Shown here: piece after piece, positions 37,768 through 47,064 of the stretch
How the letters are laid out: every line of letters starts with the position of its first letter
Position numbering within the stretch: position 1 is the first letter of the stretch
NCBI GenBank assembly: GCA_003278525.1
Contig: QCEQ01000004.1
Location: 1-64,000, forward strand
Direction: 5' to 3'
Origin: Prochlorococcus sp. AG-355-P16
GTDB lineage: Bacteria; Cyanobacteriota; Cyanobacteriia; PCC-6307; Cyanobiaceae
DNA: 64,000 nt
Notes under the pieces: generated by a model
Databases searched by the model: none
What the model saw: only the letters and a program-made list of their open reading frames with translations
What the model was told of the DNA's origin: nothing
Program-made: the position numbers and the translations under genes

Positions 37768-38649
37768 TTATTGCATATTTTCTAATGACAAAATTAAGCT
37801 TCTAAGTACTTTGGCTGCAACTATGCTACTTACTCCGCTTTTATCAATTTCTGGAGATAATTCCACAATATCTGAAGCTACAATTCTAAGGTCTTTTAAA
37901 GTTTTCAGTATTTTTTCAAAATCATTCCAAAAAAATCCTCCTGGTTCTGGAGTGCCCGTCCCTGCTAATAAACTGGGATCAAACCAATCTAAATCTATTG
38001 TTAAATAGATCGGAGACTTAGAGTAGGGTAGAAGAGCTTGTTCTAACTCATGTGCATTTCCGCCTGGACAAAAGTTTACTAATTGGTTGTTGTTATGCAT
38101 AATTTCAAATTCTTCCTTAGTCCCACTTCTAACTCCTACTTGCAAAATTTTCTTCTCAGGTAGCACTTCTAAGCATCTTTTCATAGTACAAGCATGACTA
38201 TGTTCATTTCCTATATATGATTCTCTTAAATCTGCATGAGCATCAAGTTGAACCAATATCAAATCCGGATATTTTTTTACTAATGCTTCAATAGCACCCC
38301 TTGTAATCGAGTGTTCGCCTCCAAGCATAATGGGACTAAGGCGTTTACTTATTAAATAATTAGTTGCTGATTTAACCGATTCAATAACTGACTTTGAGTC
38401 ATTTTTATCAATTAGAATTGATCCAAAATCAACATACATAATATCCTCTAAGTCTTTTTTTATTTTTGGACAATATGTTTCTAAACAAGCACTGACTTGT
38501 CTTATTGCTTCTGGACCGAATCTTGCTCCTGGTTTAAACGAACATGTCCCGTCATAATTAACTCCAAATATACCAATTGAGCAATTGGCAGGACTTCTTT
38601 TTGCTCCCATGTAAATTGCATTTTCGTTATCAAATAAATTTTTCGTCAT
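37768..38649 (-). CDS. speB: Agmatinase / ureohydrolase
   Basis: Binuclear Mn enzyme hydrolysing agmatine to putrescine and urea. The 293-residue protein carries the metal-binding motifs GGEHSITRG, DAHADLRE with the following HACTMKR, and TIDLDWFDPSLLAGTGTPEP. This is the ureohydrolase fold. The GTCSFKPGARFGP N-terminal stretch is agmatinase-like. The adjacent spermidine synthase one base upstream strongly supports a polyamine role, although other guanidino substrates are possible in cyanobacterial family members. Confidence 0.88.
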   Translation of the reverse strand: MTKNLFDNENAIYMGAKRSPANCSIGIFGVNYDGTCSFKPGARFGPEAIRQVSACLETYCPKIKKDLEDIMYVDFGSILIDKNDSKSVIESVKSATNYLISKRLSPIMLGGEHSITRGAIEALVKKYPDLILVQLDAHADLRESYIGNEHSHACTMKRCLEVLPEKKILQVGVRSGTKEEFEIMHNNNQLVNFCPGGNAHELEQALLPYSKSPIYLTIDLDWFDPSLLAGTGTPEPGGFFWNDFEKILKTLKDLRIVASDIVELSPEIDKSGVSSIVAAKVLRSLILSLENMQ

Positions 38650-38650
38650 C

Positions 38651-39502
38651 TTATGAATCTAGTTCTTTTACAATTTTATTTGGCATCATTTTAAATGCTG
38701 CATTTTGAAAATTTAAATTCCAAATTTCACATCCTTTCTCTATTTTTAGGACTTCATCATAATTTTTCTTTGATAAATTTAGATCTTCTGAAGAAGCGAA
38801 TGTCCAACTCCAAATCCCGCTTGGATATATAGGCACAAAGGAATACATGGTTTCAGAAACTTTAAATATATTTTTTAGGGTTTTCAGAATATTTATATGA
38901 ATATTTTTGAAGGATTCAGGAGATTCGCTTTGCGTTGCTAATATCCCCTTTGGTGTAAGTATTCTTTTACATTCTTTATAAAAAGAATTTGAAAATAATA
39001 AATTTGAAAATTCTGAGGGATCTGAACAATCTATAAATATAACATCGTAAAAATTATCTCTTGTTTTTTTTACCCATTTAACACCATCATCAACATGTAT
39101 TTCTAATCTTTTGTCATTCCATGCTTCGCCTCCAATTTCTTTTAAGTATTTTTTAGATATTTTGATAACCTCCTCATCAATTTCTACTAGATCAATTTTT
39201 GATATCAGAGAATATTTAACGCATTCCCTGACAGTACCACCGTCACCACCGCCAATAATTAGTACATTAGATTTTTCGTCAATGCTGCTTAATGCAGGAT
39301 GTACAAGACACTCATGATAATATTTCTCGTCTTTTAATGATGTCATCCAGCAATCATCTAACATTAAAGCTTTACCATAATATTCATTTTCAATAACAAT
39401 AATTTCTTGATATTTTGAGGATTTTTTAATTAGAATTTCCCCATTTAGCCCGAATCTTGAGCCTTTATGATGTTCATCTATCCATGTTGTTATATTTGTC
39501 AT
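38651..39502 (-). CDS. speE: Spermidine synthase
   Basis: Aminopropyltransferase joining putrescine and decarboxylated SAM. Starting at ATG 39502 gives 283 residues and a 4-base ATGA overlap with mazG; the frame runs on to 39550, but that adds a basic stretch atypical of the family. Motifs: LMLDDCWMTS, VLIIGGGDGGTVRE (SAM-type Gly loop), VEIDEEVI, DDGVKWV and the catalytic DCSDP. It is part of mazG-speE-speB. Confidence 0.95.
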   Translation of the reverse strand: MTNITTWIDEHHKGSRFGLNGEILIKKSSKYQEIIVIENEYYGKALMLDDCWMTSLKDEKYYHECLVHPALSSIDEKSNVLIIGGGDGGTVRECVKYSLISKIDLVEIDEEVIKISKKYLKEIGGEAWNDKRLEIHVDDGVKWVKKTRDNFYDVIFIDCSDPSEFSNLLFSNSFYKECKRILTPKGILATQSESPESFKNIHINILKTLKNIFKVSETMYSFVPIYPSGIWSWTFASSEDLNLSKKNYDEVLKIEKGCEIWNLNFQNAAFKMMPNKIVKELDS

Positions 39503-40353
39503 TTGCTTTTTTGAATTTTTCCCGCCAGTTTTTGCTTGGCTATTTGCCAAAGCCGTTGAAATTCTTTGGGAGTTTGTTTTTTAATATTATCTCCTGCATG
39601 CTCTTCGACGATTAAAAATCTGTCTAAAAATTTTATATTAGTTTTTTGAAGAGCTGATTCAGGATTGATCTTTAAAAAGTTTGAGAGATTAAGAAGGGTA
39701 AAGTAAATATCTCCAAATTCATTTTTTATCTCTGAATCATTTTTACTTTTAATTGCTTCCTTTAATTCATTAATCTCTTCTTCTAACTTTTTAAAAATCT
39801 CATCGGTATTTTCCCACTTGAAACCATGTTCTTTAATAACATTTGTAATTTTTTCTGTTCCAACCGTTGGCGGTAAATTTTTAATTTTCAAATTTAAATT
39901 TCTACTAATTGAAGATTTCATATGAGGTGCTTCTTTTTCTAAATTTTTTATATTCTCCCAAATCTGTTGTGATTTTTTTAATGATACTTTTTCTTTTTTG
40001 TTAAAAATATATGGATGTCTATTAATAATTTTCTTGTTTAGATTTTTTATAACATCAATTAGTGCAAATTCTTTTTCTTCATAACCGATTTCAGCATGAA
40101 GCATTATTTGTAATAAAAGGTCTCCTAACTCCTCACATATGTTATCTGCATTTTTTTCATATATTGCATCTATAAATTCATTACTTTCTTCATACAAAAA
40201 TGGGATCAACGATACGTGAGACTGTATTTTTTGCCATGGGCAGCCCCATGTCTGATCTTTTAATGCTTTGATATTAGATATTAAGATTTTAAAACTATTA
40301 ATAGTCTCCAAATCGGCATTGTTTTCCAATTTATATCTATTGTTTGAGGACAT
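39499..40353 (-). CDS. mazG: Nucleoside triphosphate pyrophosphohydrolase MazG
   Basis: House-cleaning NTP pyrophosphatase of 284 residues with two tandem MazG helical domains. The first has EESNEFIDAIY followed by EELGDLLLQIMLHAEI (about 55-95). The second has LEEEINELKEAI with NEFGDIYFTLLNLSNF (about 200-245). Both EExxE and ExxD metal sites are intact. CPWQKIQSH is also typical. It is upstream of speE (ATGA overlap) and divergent from tRNA-Val. Cyanophages carry MazG too, but this is the full two-domain bacterial type. Confidence 0.94.
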   Translation of the reverse strand: MSSNNRYKLENNADLETINSFKILISNIKALKDQTWGCPWQKIQSHVSLIPFLYEESNEFIDAIYEKNADNICEELGDLLLQIMLHAEIGYEEKEFALIDVIKNLNKKIINRHPYIFNKKEKVSLKKSQQIWENIKNLEKEAPHMKSSISRNLNLKIKNLPPTVGTEKITNVIKEHGFKWENTDEIFKKLEEEINELKEAIKSKNDSEIKNEFGDIYFTLLNLSNFLKINPESALQKTNIKFLDRFLIVEEHAGDNIKKQTPKEFQRLWQIAKQKLAGKIQKSK

Positions 40354-40433
40354 AGGATATATTTTATTAATTTAATTTTGCCTCAATCATGAAATATTTA
40401 AATACTTAGTATAAATTTTTCAACTTCATCTAT

Positions 40434-40439
40434 TAGAAT
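40434..40439 (+). promoter_or_regulatory. Candidate -10 of the tRNA-Val gene
   Basis: TAGAAT at 40434-40439 matches the -10 consensus at 5 of 6 positions. It would start transcription about 5 bases before the tRNA. No good -35 lies at the expected distance. A second candidate TATAAA is at 40410-40415 with TTGCCT at 40378. The 98-base region also holds the divergent mazG promoter. Confidence 0.3.
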
Positions 40440-40451
40440 GGTCTATTATAA

Positions 40452-40523
<72 letters not shown>

Positions 40524-40538
40524 TTTATTATTTTTCTA

Positions 40539-40880
40539 ATGACTGAGATCGTCAATCTTTCAATCAGTCAAAACGCTGCTTCAGAACTATCTAGGCAAGC
40601 TTCTTTTGGAGGTTATCCAGGAGAAATGTCGATTGATTTGGTAGAGGATAAAAATTGTTCCGAAGGATGGATGCATATTAAATTAAGCCCAGGTACATGT
40701 AATGGATCCCCTATTTCAAGAACTGAAGGAGTAACTTTATACGCAGATGTAAAAAAGTTTAATTTACTGAAAGATTTAAAATTAGATTATTATGGTGATT
40801 TGAGTGGTGGTGGATTTCTTATTTCAACACCAAAAAATGCAAAACGTTGTTCCTGTGGTTCTGGATTCAAACTTTTGTAG
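40539..40880 (+). CDS. IscA/HesB-like A-type Fe-S carrier
   Basis: A 113-residue protein from ATG 40539; the frame extends upstream into the tRNA gene, which rules out the longer start. The three cysteines of A-type carriers are present: C54 in PGTCNG and C104, C106 in KRCSCGSGF. They bind an Fe-S cluster or iron for delivery to apoproteins. Spacing of the C-terminal pair matches IscA/SufA, although the surrounding GxGxSF pattern is altered. It starts 15 bases after the tRNA. Confidence 0.82.
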   Translation: MTEIVNLSISQNAASELSRQASFGGYPGEMSIDLVEDKNCSEGWMHIKLSPGTCNGSPISRTEGVTLYADVKKFNLLKDLKLDYYGDLSGGGFLISTPKNAKRCSCGSGFKLL

Positions 40881-40977
40881 AATGGATTTGTCTTTTTTGC
40901 AAACTAATATTATTTTCATTAATTGGCTGCTCTCAAGATAAAATATATAAAAAAGTTTATTGAAATAAAATTTGCAT

Positions 40978-43734
40978 ATGACAAAGATGAATGATCAATT
41001 ATCTTTAGAAAATTATTCACCTTTTGAAGTAGAGAAAAAGTGGCAAGAAAAATGGGAAAGTCTAAAGGCTTTTAGTCCTAACCCTCATGATGATGGGGAG
41101 CCTTTTTGTGTTGTTATTCCGCCACCAAATGTAACTGGATCTTTGCATATGGGGCATGCATTTAATACGGCTTTAATAGATGTTGTAGTACGTTTTCAAA
41201 GACTTTTAGGTAAGAATGTTTTGTGTTTACCGGGAACTGATCATGCTTCAATAGCTGTTCAAACTATTCTCGAAAAACAATTAAAAAGTGAAGGCAAAAC
41301 AAGCGAGGATATAGGAAGAGATGAATTTCTTAAAAGAGCATGGAAATGGAAAGAACAAAGTGGTGGAAGAATAGTTTCTCAATTAAAAAGGATAGGATAT
41401 TCAGTTGACTGGACTAGAGAAAGATTTACTCTTGATCAAAAATTAAATGAGGCAGTTATTGAGGCTTTTAATATTCTCTATAAAAAGAATTTAATTTATA
41501 GAGGCGAATATTTGGTTAATTGGTGCCCTGAATCTCAATCTGCCGTAAGTGATCTTGAAGTTGAAATGCAAGAAGTAAATGGTCATTTATGGCATTTTAA
41601 ATACCCTTTAATTTCTGGAAGTGGTGAACAGTTAGATAAGTACTTAGAAGTTGCAACAACAAGACCAGAAACTCTTTTGGGTGATACTGCTTTGGCAGTT
41701 AATCCTGATGATGATAGATATAAAGAATTTATTGGTGCCAAAGTAAAAGTCCCTTTCGTTGATAGAGAAATATCTATTATCGCTGATTCACATGTTGATA
41801 AAGATTTTGGTACGGGTTGTGTGAAGGTTACTCCAGCCCATGATCCAAATGATTTTGCAATGGGAAAAAGGCATAATTTAAAACAGATTAATGTAATGAA
41901 CAAAGATGGAACTTTAAATATTAATGCAGGTATTTTTCAAAATTTAGATAGATATGAGGCTAGAAAGAAAATTATCAAAGAATTGTATAACTTAGGCCTT
42001 TTGACAAAGATAGAGGATTATAAACATACTGTTCCTTTTTCTGATAGAGGTAAGGTGCCAATTGAACCTTTATTGTCAACACAATGGTTTTTGAAAATGG
42101 ATGAAATAGCACAAGGATGTCTTAATGAAATTGATTCTAAAAAACCTTCGTTTATTCCTCCACGCTGGGAGAAAGTTTATAAGGATTGGTTAGAGAATAT
42201 TAATGATTGGTGTATTAGTCGGCAATTGTGGTGGGGGCATCAAATACCAGCCTGGTATGTTTTAGATGAATTTCAAGACTCAATAGAACAAAATACTCCA
42301 TATATCGTTGCAAGAAATGAAAAGGATGCCTTAATCGAAGCTAATAAAAAATTTGGATTAAATATTAAATTGGTTCGTGATAAAGATGTTTTGGATACAT
42401 GGTTTTCAAGTGGTTTATGGCCTTTCTCAACCCTTGGATGGCCAAATACAAATGATCCGGATTTTAAAAAATGGTATCCAAATAGTGTTCTTGTTACTGG
42501 TTTTGATATTATTTTCTTCTGGGTGGCAAGAATGACAATGATGGGGAATACTTTTACAAATAATATTCCTTTTAAGGATGTTTATATTCATGGTCTAGTT
42601 CGAGATGAAAACAATAAAAAAATGAGTAAAAGTTCAGGTAACGGAATTGATCCAATACTATTAATTGATAAATATGGTTCTGATGCCCTACGATTTGCTT
42701 TAATTCGAGAAGTTGCAGGCGCTGGACAAGATATCCGGCTTGATTTTGATAGGAAAAAAGATACGTCTTCAACAGTTGAAGCTTCAAGAAATTTTGCGAA
42801 TAAATTATGGAATGCAACTAAATTTGTGTTAATTCATAAAACTTCTAATAATAATTATTCGCTTAATGAGAGCGATGAAACTTCTTTAGAGTTATGTGAT
42901 AAGTGGATTTTATCGAAATTGAATCAGGTAAATATAAAAGTCTCTTCTTTGTTGAAAGAATATAAACTAGGAGAATCTGCGAAACTTCTATATGAATTTA
43001 CTTGGAATGATTTTTGTGACTGGTATGTAGAATTTGCTAAACAAAGGTTTAATAATAAAAAGACTAAAAATAGAAAAATATCTGAAATAGTTTTAATAAA
43101 AGTGCTCAATGATATTTTGGTAATGATTCACCCCTTTATGCCGCACATTACTGAGGAACTTTGGCATGTGCTGCAACTAAAACCAGATAATGCATTTTTA
43201 TCTCTTCAAAAATGGCCAATTCACGAAAATAAATTTGTTGATAATAAGCTTGATAATTCCTTTCAGCAACTCTTTGAAATTATTAGGTTGATTAGAAATT
43301 TGAGAGCTGAATTAGGTCTTAAGCCATCAGAAAAAGGTCCTGTATATTTAATTTCAGACAATGATGAATTGATTGATTTTTTAAAAACTTTAGTTAATGA
43401 TATTCAAACCTTAACTAAATCTTCTGAAGTATTTATTTTTAAAACTAATGCTGTTGATAAAAAAGAGTTTGCTAAATCTTTTTCCGGGATAATTAGTGAT
43501 TTAGAGGTTTACTTACCTTTTCAGGATTTTGTAAATATAGATGCATTAAGGGAAAGGTTAACCAAGGATTTAAAAAAGGTAACTATTGAATTAGAAAATT
43601 TAAATAAGAGATTATCTAATAAAAATTTCGTTGATAAGGCACCAAAAGATATTGTTGACGAATGCAGATTTAAATTCAGTGAGGGTTCTTTACAAAAGGA
43701 AAGAATTACTAAAAAACTCGAACTTTTGAATTGA
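40978..43734 (+). CDS. valS: Valyl-tRNA synthetase
   Basis: Class I synthetase of 918 residues from ATG 40978 (a TTG two codons earlier and an ATG three codons later are alternatives). It has PPPNVTGSLHMGHAF (HIGH motif, about residues 40-54), the editing domain with TTRPETLLGDTA, the ISRQLWWGHQIP region, KMSKSSGNG (KMSKS loop) and a C-terminal coiled-coil arm (about 850-918). Interestingly it shares its neighbourhood with the tRNA-Val it charges, 450 bases upstream. Confidence 0.97.
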   Translation: MTKMNDQLSLENYSPFEVEKKWQEKWESLKAFSPNPHDDGEPFCVVIPPPNVTGSLHMGHAFNTALIDVVVRFQRLLGKNVLCLPGTDHASIAVQTILEKQLKSEGKTSEDIGRDEFLKRAWKWKEQSGGRIVSQLKRIGYSVDWTRERFTLDQKLNEAVIEAFNILYKKNLIYRGEYLVNWCPESQSAVSDLEVEMQEVNGHLWHFKYPLISGSGEQLDKYLEVATTRPETLLGDTALAVNPDDDRYKEFIGAKVKVPFVDREISIIADSHVDKDFGTGCVKVTPAHDPNDFAMGKRHNLKQINVMNKDGTLNINAGIFQNLDRYEARKKIIKELYNLGLLTKIEDYKHTVPFSDRGKVPIEPLLSTQWFLKMDEIAQGCLNEIDSKKPSFIPPRWEKVYKDWLENINDWCISRQLWWGHQIPAWYVLDEFQDSIEQNTPYIVARNEKDALIEANKKFGLNIKLVRDKDVLDTWFSSGLWPFSTLGWPNTNDPDFKKWYPNSVLVTGFDIIFFWVARMTMMGNTFTNNIPFKDVYIHGLVRDENNKKMSKSSGNGIDPILLIDKYGSDALRFALIREVAGAGQDIRLDFDRKKDTSSTVEASRNFANKLWNATKFVLIHKTSNNNYSLNESDETSLELCDKWILSKLNQVNIKVSSLLKEYKLGESAKLLYEFTWNDFCDWYVEFAKQRFNNKKTKNRKISEIVLIKVLNDILVMIHPFMPHITEELWHVLQLKPDNAFLSLQKWPIHENKFVDNKLDNSFQQLFEIIRLIRNLRAELGLKPSEKGPVYLISDNDELIDFLKTLVNDIQTLTKSSEVFIFKTNAVDKKEFAKSFSGIISDLEVYLPFQDFVNIDALRERLTKDLKKVTIELENLNKRLSNKNFVDKAPKDIVDECRFKFSEGSLQKERITKKLELLN

Positions 43735-43736
43735 GA

Positions 43737-44333
43737 ATGAATATATTTTTTGAGAATATTTATAATTTTTCTTTTTTCTTTAATACTGGTTTTGGTATCT
43801 TTACGTTTGTTTGTATTTATATTTTATTTGTTTTATTAATACTTCCAGCCTCTTGGTTATCTTTATTATCAGGTTTTTTATATGGCTCATATTTAGGATC
43901 AATTATCGTTTTCATTTCGGCTACCATAGGAGCATCAGTAGCTTTTTTTGTATCAAAAAGTTTTTTTGCAAAAAAGCTAAAAAATCTTTTTAGCCTTTAT
44001 CCAAAATTGAGTGTAATGGAAAAAGTAGTAGAAAAAGGCGGACTTAAATTAATTTTTTTAGCTAGATTATCGCCAATATTCCCCTTCAGTATTCTTAATT
44101 ATTTTTATGGTTTGAATAATGTTAAATTTAGAGATTTCGCTCTTGGTCTTCTTGGAATAATTCCAGGAACTTTTCTTTATTGCTCGATAGGTAGTTTATC
44201 AAAAAGTATTCAGGAGTTAAAAAATGTGCAATCACCTAACAATTTATATATTACTAGCATTGGAATTATTTCAACTTTTTTAGTTGTATATTTCTCAGCT
44301 AAATACTCTAGAGAATATTTTGAAAAATCTTAA
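43737..44333 (+). CDS. TVP38/TMEM64 (DedA-like) membrane protein
   Basis: A 198-residue polytopic inner-membrane protein with a VTT (SNARE-associated) domain: PASWLSLLSGFLYGSYLG, then a polar segment with SPIFPFSILNYFYGL and LGIIPGTFLYCSIGS. These are the conserved Gly/Pro-rich re-entrant segments of the family, some members of which scramble or transport polyprenyl-phosphate or phospholipids. I start at ATG 43737, two bases after the valS stop; TTG 43731 would overlap valS. Function in this organism unknown. Confidence 0.85.
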   Translation: MNIFFENIYNFSFFFNTGFGIFTFVCIYILFVLLILPASWLSLLSGFLYGSYLGSIIVFISATIGASVAFFVSKSFFAKKLKNLFSLYPKLSVMEKVVEKGGLKLIFLARLSPIFPFSILNYFYGLNNVKFRDFALGLLGIIPGTFLYCSIGSLSKSIQELKNVQSPNNLYITSIGIISTFLVVYFSAKYSREYFEKS

Positions 44334-44337
44334 GAAT

Positions 44338-44490
44338 TTACTCTTTAATATTCCAATCTCTAATTGATGCAATTAAGATAAACCACAAAAGCCTTAATTT
44401 ACCTAGTAATGTTTTGTTGGCTTCTAATTCGATATATTTTGCTTGTCCACAAGGTGTTTTTATGAAGTTGAAAACTGTTTTCTTGGTCAT
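44338..44490 (-). CDS. Small 50-residue protein, hypothetical
   Basis: An ATG at 44490 opens a 50-codon frame ending TAA at 44338, filling what would otherwise be a 276-base gap. The protein begins MTKKTVFNFIKTPCG, has a charged middle and one hydrophobic stretch (LLWFILIASI, about residues 34-43), and ends RDWNIKE. Composition is protein-like rather than random. It lies on the ligase strand, 119 bases downstream of the ligase stop, and converges on the TVP38 gene with 4 bases between stops. No family recognised. Confidence 0.5.
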   Translation of the reverse strand: MTKKTVFNFIKTPCGQAKYIELEANKTLLGKLRLLWFILIASIRDWNIKE

Positions 44491-44609
44491 AATTCTATCA
44501 AAAAGTCCTAATAATTATTCCTATATTTTATAGCTAAGATCTTTATTATTTTTAATTTTAAAAACCACATTTTTCTTTGACTACTTTGTTGAATATTATT
44601 TTTTTAAAT

Positions 44610-45938
44610 TTAAACTTTTTCTCCATCTTTAAATCCTCTAAAGCATTTAAATCTAGGAAACCTAAGACTAAAAGCCACGGCATCCTTTGACTTGGTTTTT
44701 GCATCAGCTCTTATTTCTACAAGTTGACCAACGAGATGATTACGTTTTGACCAATATTCTTCACGTTGGATATCACTAAATCCGCTTCCGCAACTAAGAC
44801 TGTATTCATACCCATCATCTTCTCCTTCTACCAGGATTGCTCCCAGTCTTCCTTTGTTTCGACCTGTACCTTCCTCAACCGATACAACTTTTAAAGTGAC
44901 TTCAATGAAAGGTTTTGCTTTTAACCAACTGTGTGTTCTTTTACATTCATACATAGCATCTGGATCTTTAATCATTACTCCTTCATAACCACCTTCCACA
45001 GCAGATTTATTCAGCTCTACAAATCTTTTTTGTCCTTCAATAGTGTCAAGATCTACATTTTCCCATTCCAGTGTTTGTATATGATTTAGAAGCATAGAAT
45101 GTTTTGCTACCCATTCTTTTACTAATAAACTTCTTTTTGTTTGACTAGTGTTCCATCTACCTTTTTGAAAGTTTTCAAGGGGACATAAGTCAAATAGGTG
45201 GAGAACTGCGTCTTTGGTTTGTTTGCCATCTTTTCTATGTACCTGTTTCATTAAATCTTGAAAGTTAGCGCTCATCACTTCACCATCGAGTACTAAGTCA
45301 TAAGGGGCTGGGTTTTCTTTTAAGGCGTTTTCTATTTCTGAGATAATATGACCAAAATTATGAAATTGTTTCCCATTACGAGAAAACATTTCTACTTTAT
45401 TTTGTCTAATAATAGTTAAGACGCGTACACCATCTAATTTGATTTCAATTTGCTTTTTTCCTATCATTTTTTTTTCATGATTTGCACTGTCATGAGCTAA
45501 AGGGCAAGAAAAAATAGGAATAGCATATTTCGGAAATTTCTTTGCTATCTTGTTGATTGTTTTTTCAGAAACACCACATCTAAGATCTTTAATTAAAACT
45601 CTTCTATAAAATCCATTCCACTCTTCTTTTGTTGCAGATTTCATGGCCGTAAGAATTGCATCGCGAGCAGCGTGACCAGTAAGTTCTCTTTGAATAAGCT
45701 TATTGGCTAATTTTCTAAAATCTTCCCATAAAAAATTTTGACTTTTTTCAGTCTCTTTCTCAGGGACAATTTTTACACCAAAAGTGACCAATGGATCAAG
45801 TGCCATGCGTATACCTTCAAAAAAATCATCTAAACCTTCTGCCATTGCTTCTGAGATGATTTTTTCTTTATCTAATCTACTTGGGTGTAATTCTAATTGA
45901 TGTATTATTTCTTCTTTAAACAAGTCTTTTTGCCTCAC
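44610..45938 (-). CDS. ATP-dependent DNA ligase, T4-like with N-terminal DNA-binding domain
   Basis: Seals DNA nicks using ATP, unlike the NAD+-dependent LigA that cyanobacteria use for replication. Of 442 residues (GTG start), about 1-155 form a helical DNA-binding domain with LTGHAARDAI and VLIKDLRCGVS, recalling T4 ligase. Then come motif I KLDG (catalytic K about 167), SRNGK (186-190), DGE (218-220), HLFDL (247-251), EGVMIKDP (319-326) and KAKPF (340-344), and a C-terminal OB fold (about 345-442). All catalytic motifs are intact. It follows a small membrane-anchored protein by 9 bases. I recall an ATP ligase from P. marinus having been studied structurally; this may be that family. Confidence 0.93.
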   Translation of the reverse strand: MRQKDLFKEEIIHQLELHPSRLDKEKIISEAMAEGLDDFFEGIRMALDPLVTFGVKIVPEKETEKSQNFLWEDFRKLANKLIQRELTGHAARDAILTAMKSATKEEWNGFYRRVLIKDLRCGVSEKTINKIAKKFPKYAIPIFSCPLAHDSANHEKKMIGKKQIEIKLDGVRVLTIIRQNKVEMFSRNGKQFHNFGHIISEIENALKENPAPYDLVLDGEVMSANFQDLMKQVHRKDGKQTKDAVLHLFDLCPLENFQKGRWNTSQTKRSLLVKEWVAKHSMLLNHIQTLEWENVDLDTIEGQKRFVELNKSAVEGGYEGVMIKDPDAMYECKRTHSWLKAKPFIEVTLKVVSVEEGTGRNKGRLGAILVEGEDDGYEYSLSCGSGFSDIQREEYWSKRNHLVGQLVEIRADAKTKSKDAVAFSLRFPRFKCFRGFKDGEKV

Positions 45939-45947
45939 AAGAAATTA

Positions 45948-46367
45948 TTAATTCACTTTAGCTATTCTGTCTATTTTCCAATCATTTTCAGTTTTTGCAA
46001 AAGTAAAATCTAATGGGAGATCATCTTGTTTGTCTTCTGATTTTAAATTTAAAGTTATTATGATTTGATCTTCTTGGACTCTAGGTCTTCCTGATTTTAG
46101 ATTTCTGTATTTATTGAGGTTTAAACTAGCTAAAAATTTAAGAAAGTCTTGTCGTTTTACATGAGTTTTATAAGTTTTTGTAGTCAAACCATAAGCCGCA
46201 TCAATTCTGCCAGCAGCTATTTGATCAAAAAACTTTCTTACTAATGGATTAATTCCTCTGGCGCTTATAACTAATTTGACTGCATTAAAAGTCCAAAAAG
46301 AAACTAGTACAGCTCCGCCAACTAATAATGCTTTAATTCCGATATCTTTAACTAGTGTTGCATCCAT
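45948..46367 (-). CDS. Membrane-anchored NTF2-like (DUF4864-like) protein
   Basis: A 139-residue protein with one N-terminal hydrophobic helix (about residues 10-31), then a soluble domain. The soluble part has FFDQIAAGRIDAAYGLTT, FLKFLASLNLNKYR and a final DWKIDRIAKV strand, the layout of small cone-shaped NTF2-like domains such as DUF4864 or DUF4019. It is directly upstream of the DNA ligase gene (9-base gap) and divergent from the SprT-like gene. Function unknown, and the family call is tentative. Confidence 0.62.
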   Translation of the reverse strand: MDATLVKDIGIKALLVGGAVLVSFWTFNAVKLVISARGINPLVRKFFDQIAAGRIDAAYGLTTKTYKTHVKRQDFLKFLASLNLNKYRNLKSGRPRVQEDQIIITLNLKSEDKQDDLPLDFTFAKTENDWKIDRIAKVN

Positions 46368-46452
46368 GTTAATTTAAGTTTCTTATTACTTTAAGAAAAG
46401 AAATCGTTTTTGATGGCTTTTTTTGTCAAAATAATACTAATTTTAATCCATA

Positions 46453-46980
46453 ATGCCTGTAATTCCCCTTTTACCCTTATTTCATAGATTTAATAGCCAA
46501 TATTTTGAAAATTCTTTAACGGTTAATAATCACCCTTTAGTAAAAGTTAGATGGAGTGATAATAGATTAAAAACTACTGCTGGTTTTTATAAAAGAAAAC
46601 GTATTAATGGTCTTATAGATTCTGAAATTATCTTATCGAAACCTATCTTGAGTAAATTATCCACTAGTGAAATAAACAGTACTTTATGTCATGAAATGAT
46701 TCATGCATGGGTAGATAGGATATTAAAGAAGAATGAGATACATGGTCCAAATTTCCTAGAAAAGATGCATGAAATTAATTTAAAAGAGAAAAATTTTCAA
46801 ATTTCTGTAAGGCACTCATTTCCTATAGAAAGGAGAGAATTAAAATATATAGGAACTTGTCAACATTGCGGTGAGAAATTTTTTTATAGAAAAAGAATAA
46901 AGAATATAGCCTGTAAAAAATGTTGTATAAATTTCTTTAATGGATCATGGAATAAAAAGTGTTTAATTTTGTTTGATTAG
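46453..46980 (+). CDS. SprT-like zinc metalloprotease
   Basis: A 175-residue protein with the SprT fold: an N-terminal FNSQYFEN segment, then the zincin motif HEMIHAW (HExxH about residues 80-84) with a third histidine ligand probably in IHGPNF (about 97). A C-terminal zinc ribbon has the cysteine pairs CQHCG and CKKC. In eukaryotes the SprT domain of Spartan degrades proteins crosslinked to DNA; bacterial roles are little known. It is divergent from the DUF4864-like gene and ligase across 85 bases. Confidence 0.85.
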   Translation: MPVIPLLPLFHRFNSQYFENSLTVNNHPLVKVRWSDNRLKTTAGFYKRKRINGLIDSEIILSKPILSKLSTSEINSTLCHEMIHAWVDRILKKNEIHGPNFLEKMHEINLKEKNFQISVRHSFPIERRELKYIGTCQHCGEKFFYRKRIKNIACKKCCINFFNGSWNKKCLILFD

Positions 46981-47064
46981 AAATAATTAGATGTGTTTTT
47001 GTTTCTATCTTTGGAATTATTTATTTTTTTAATGTAATTTATATTCTAAAAAGAACAATAATTT

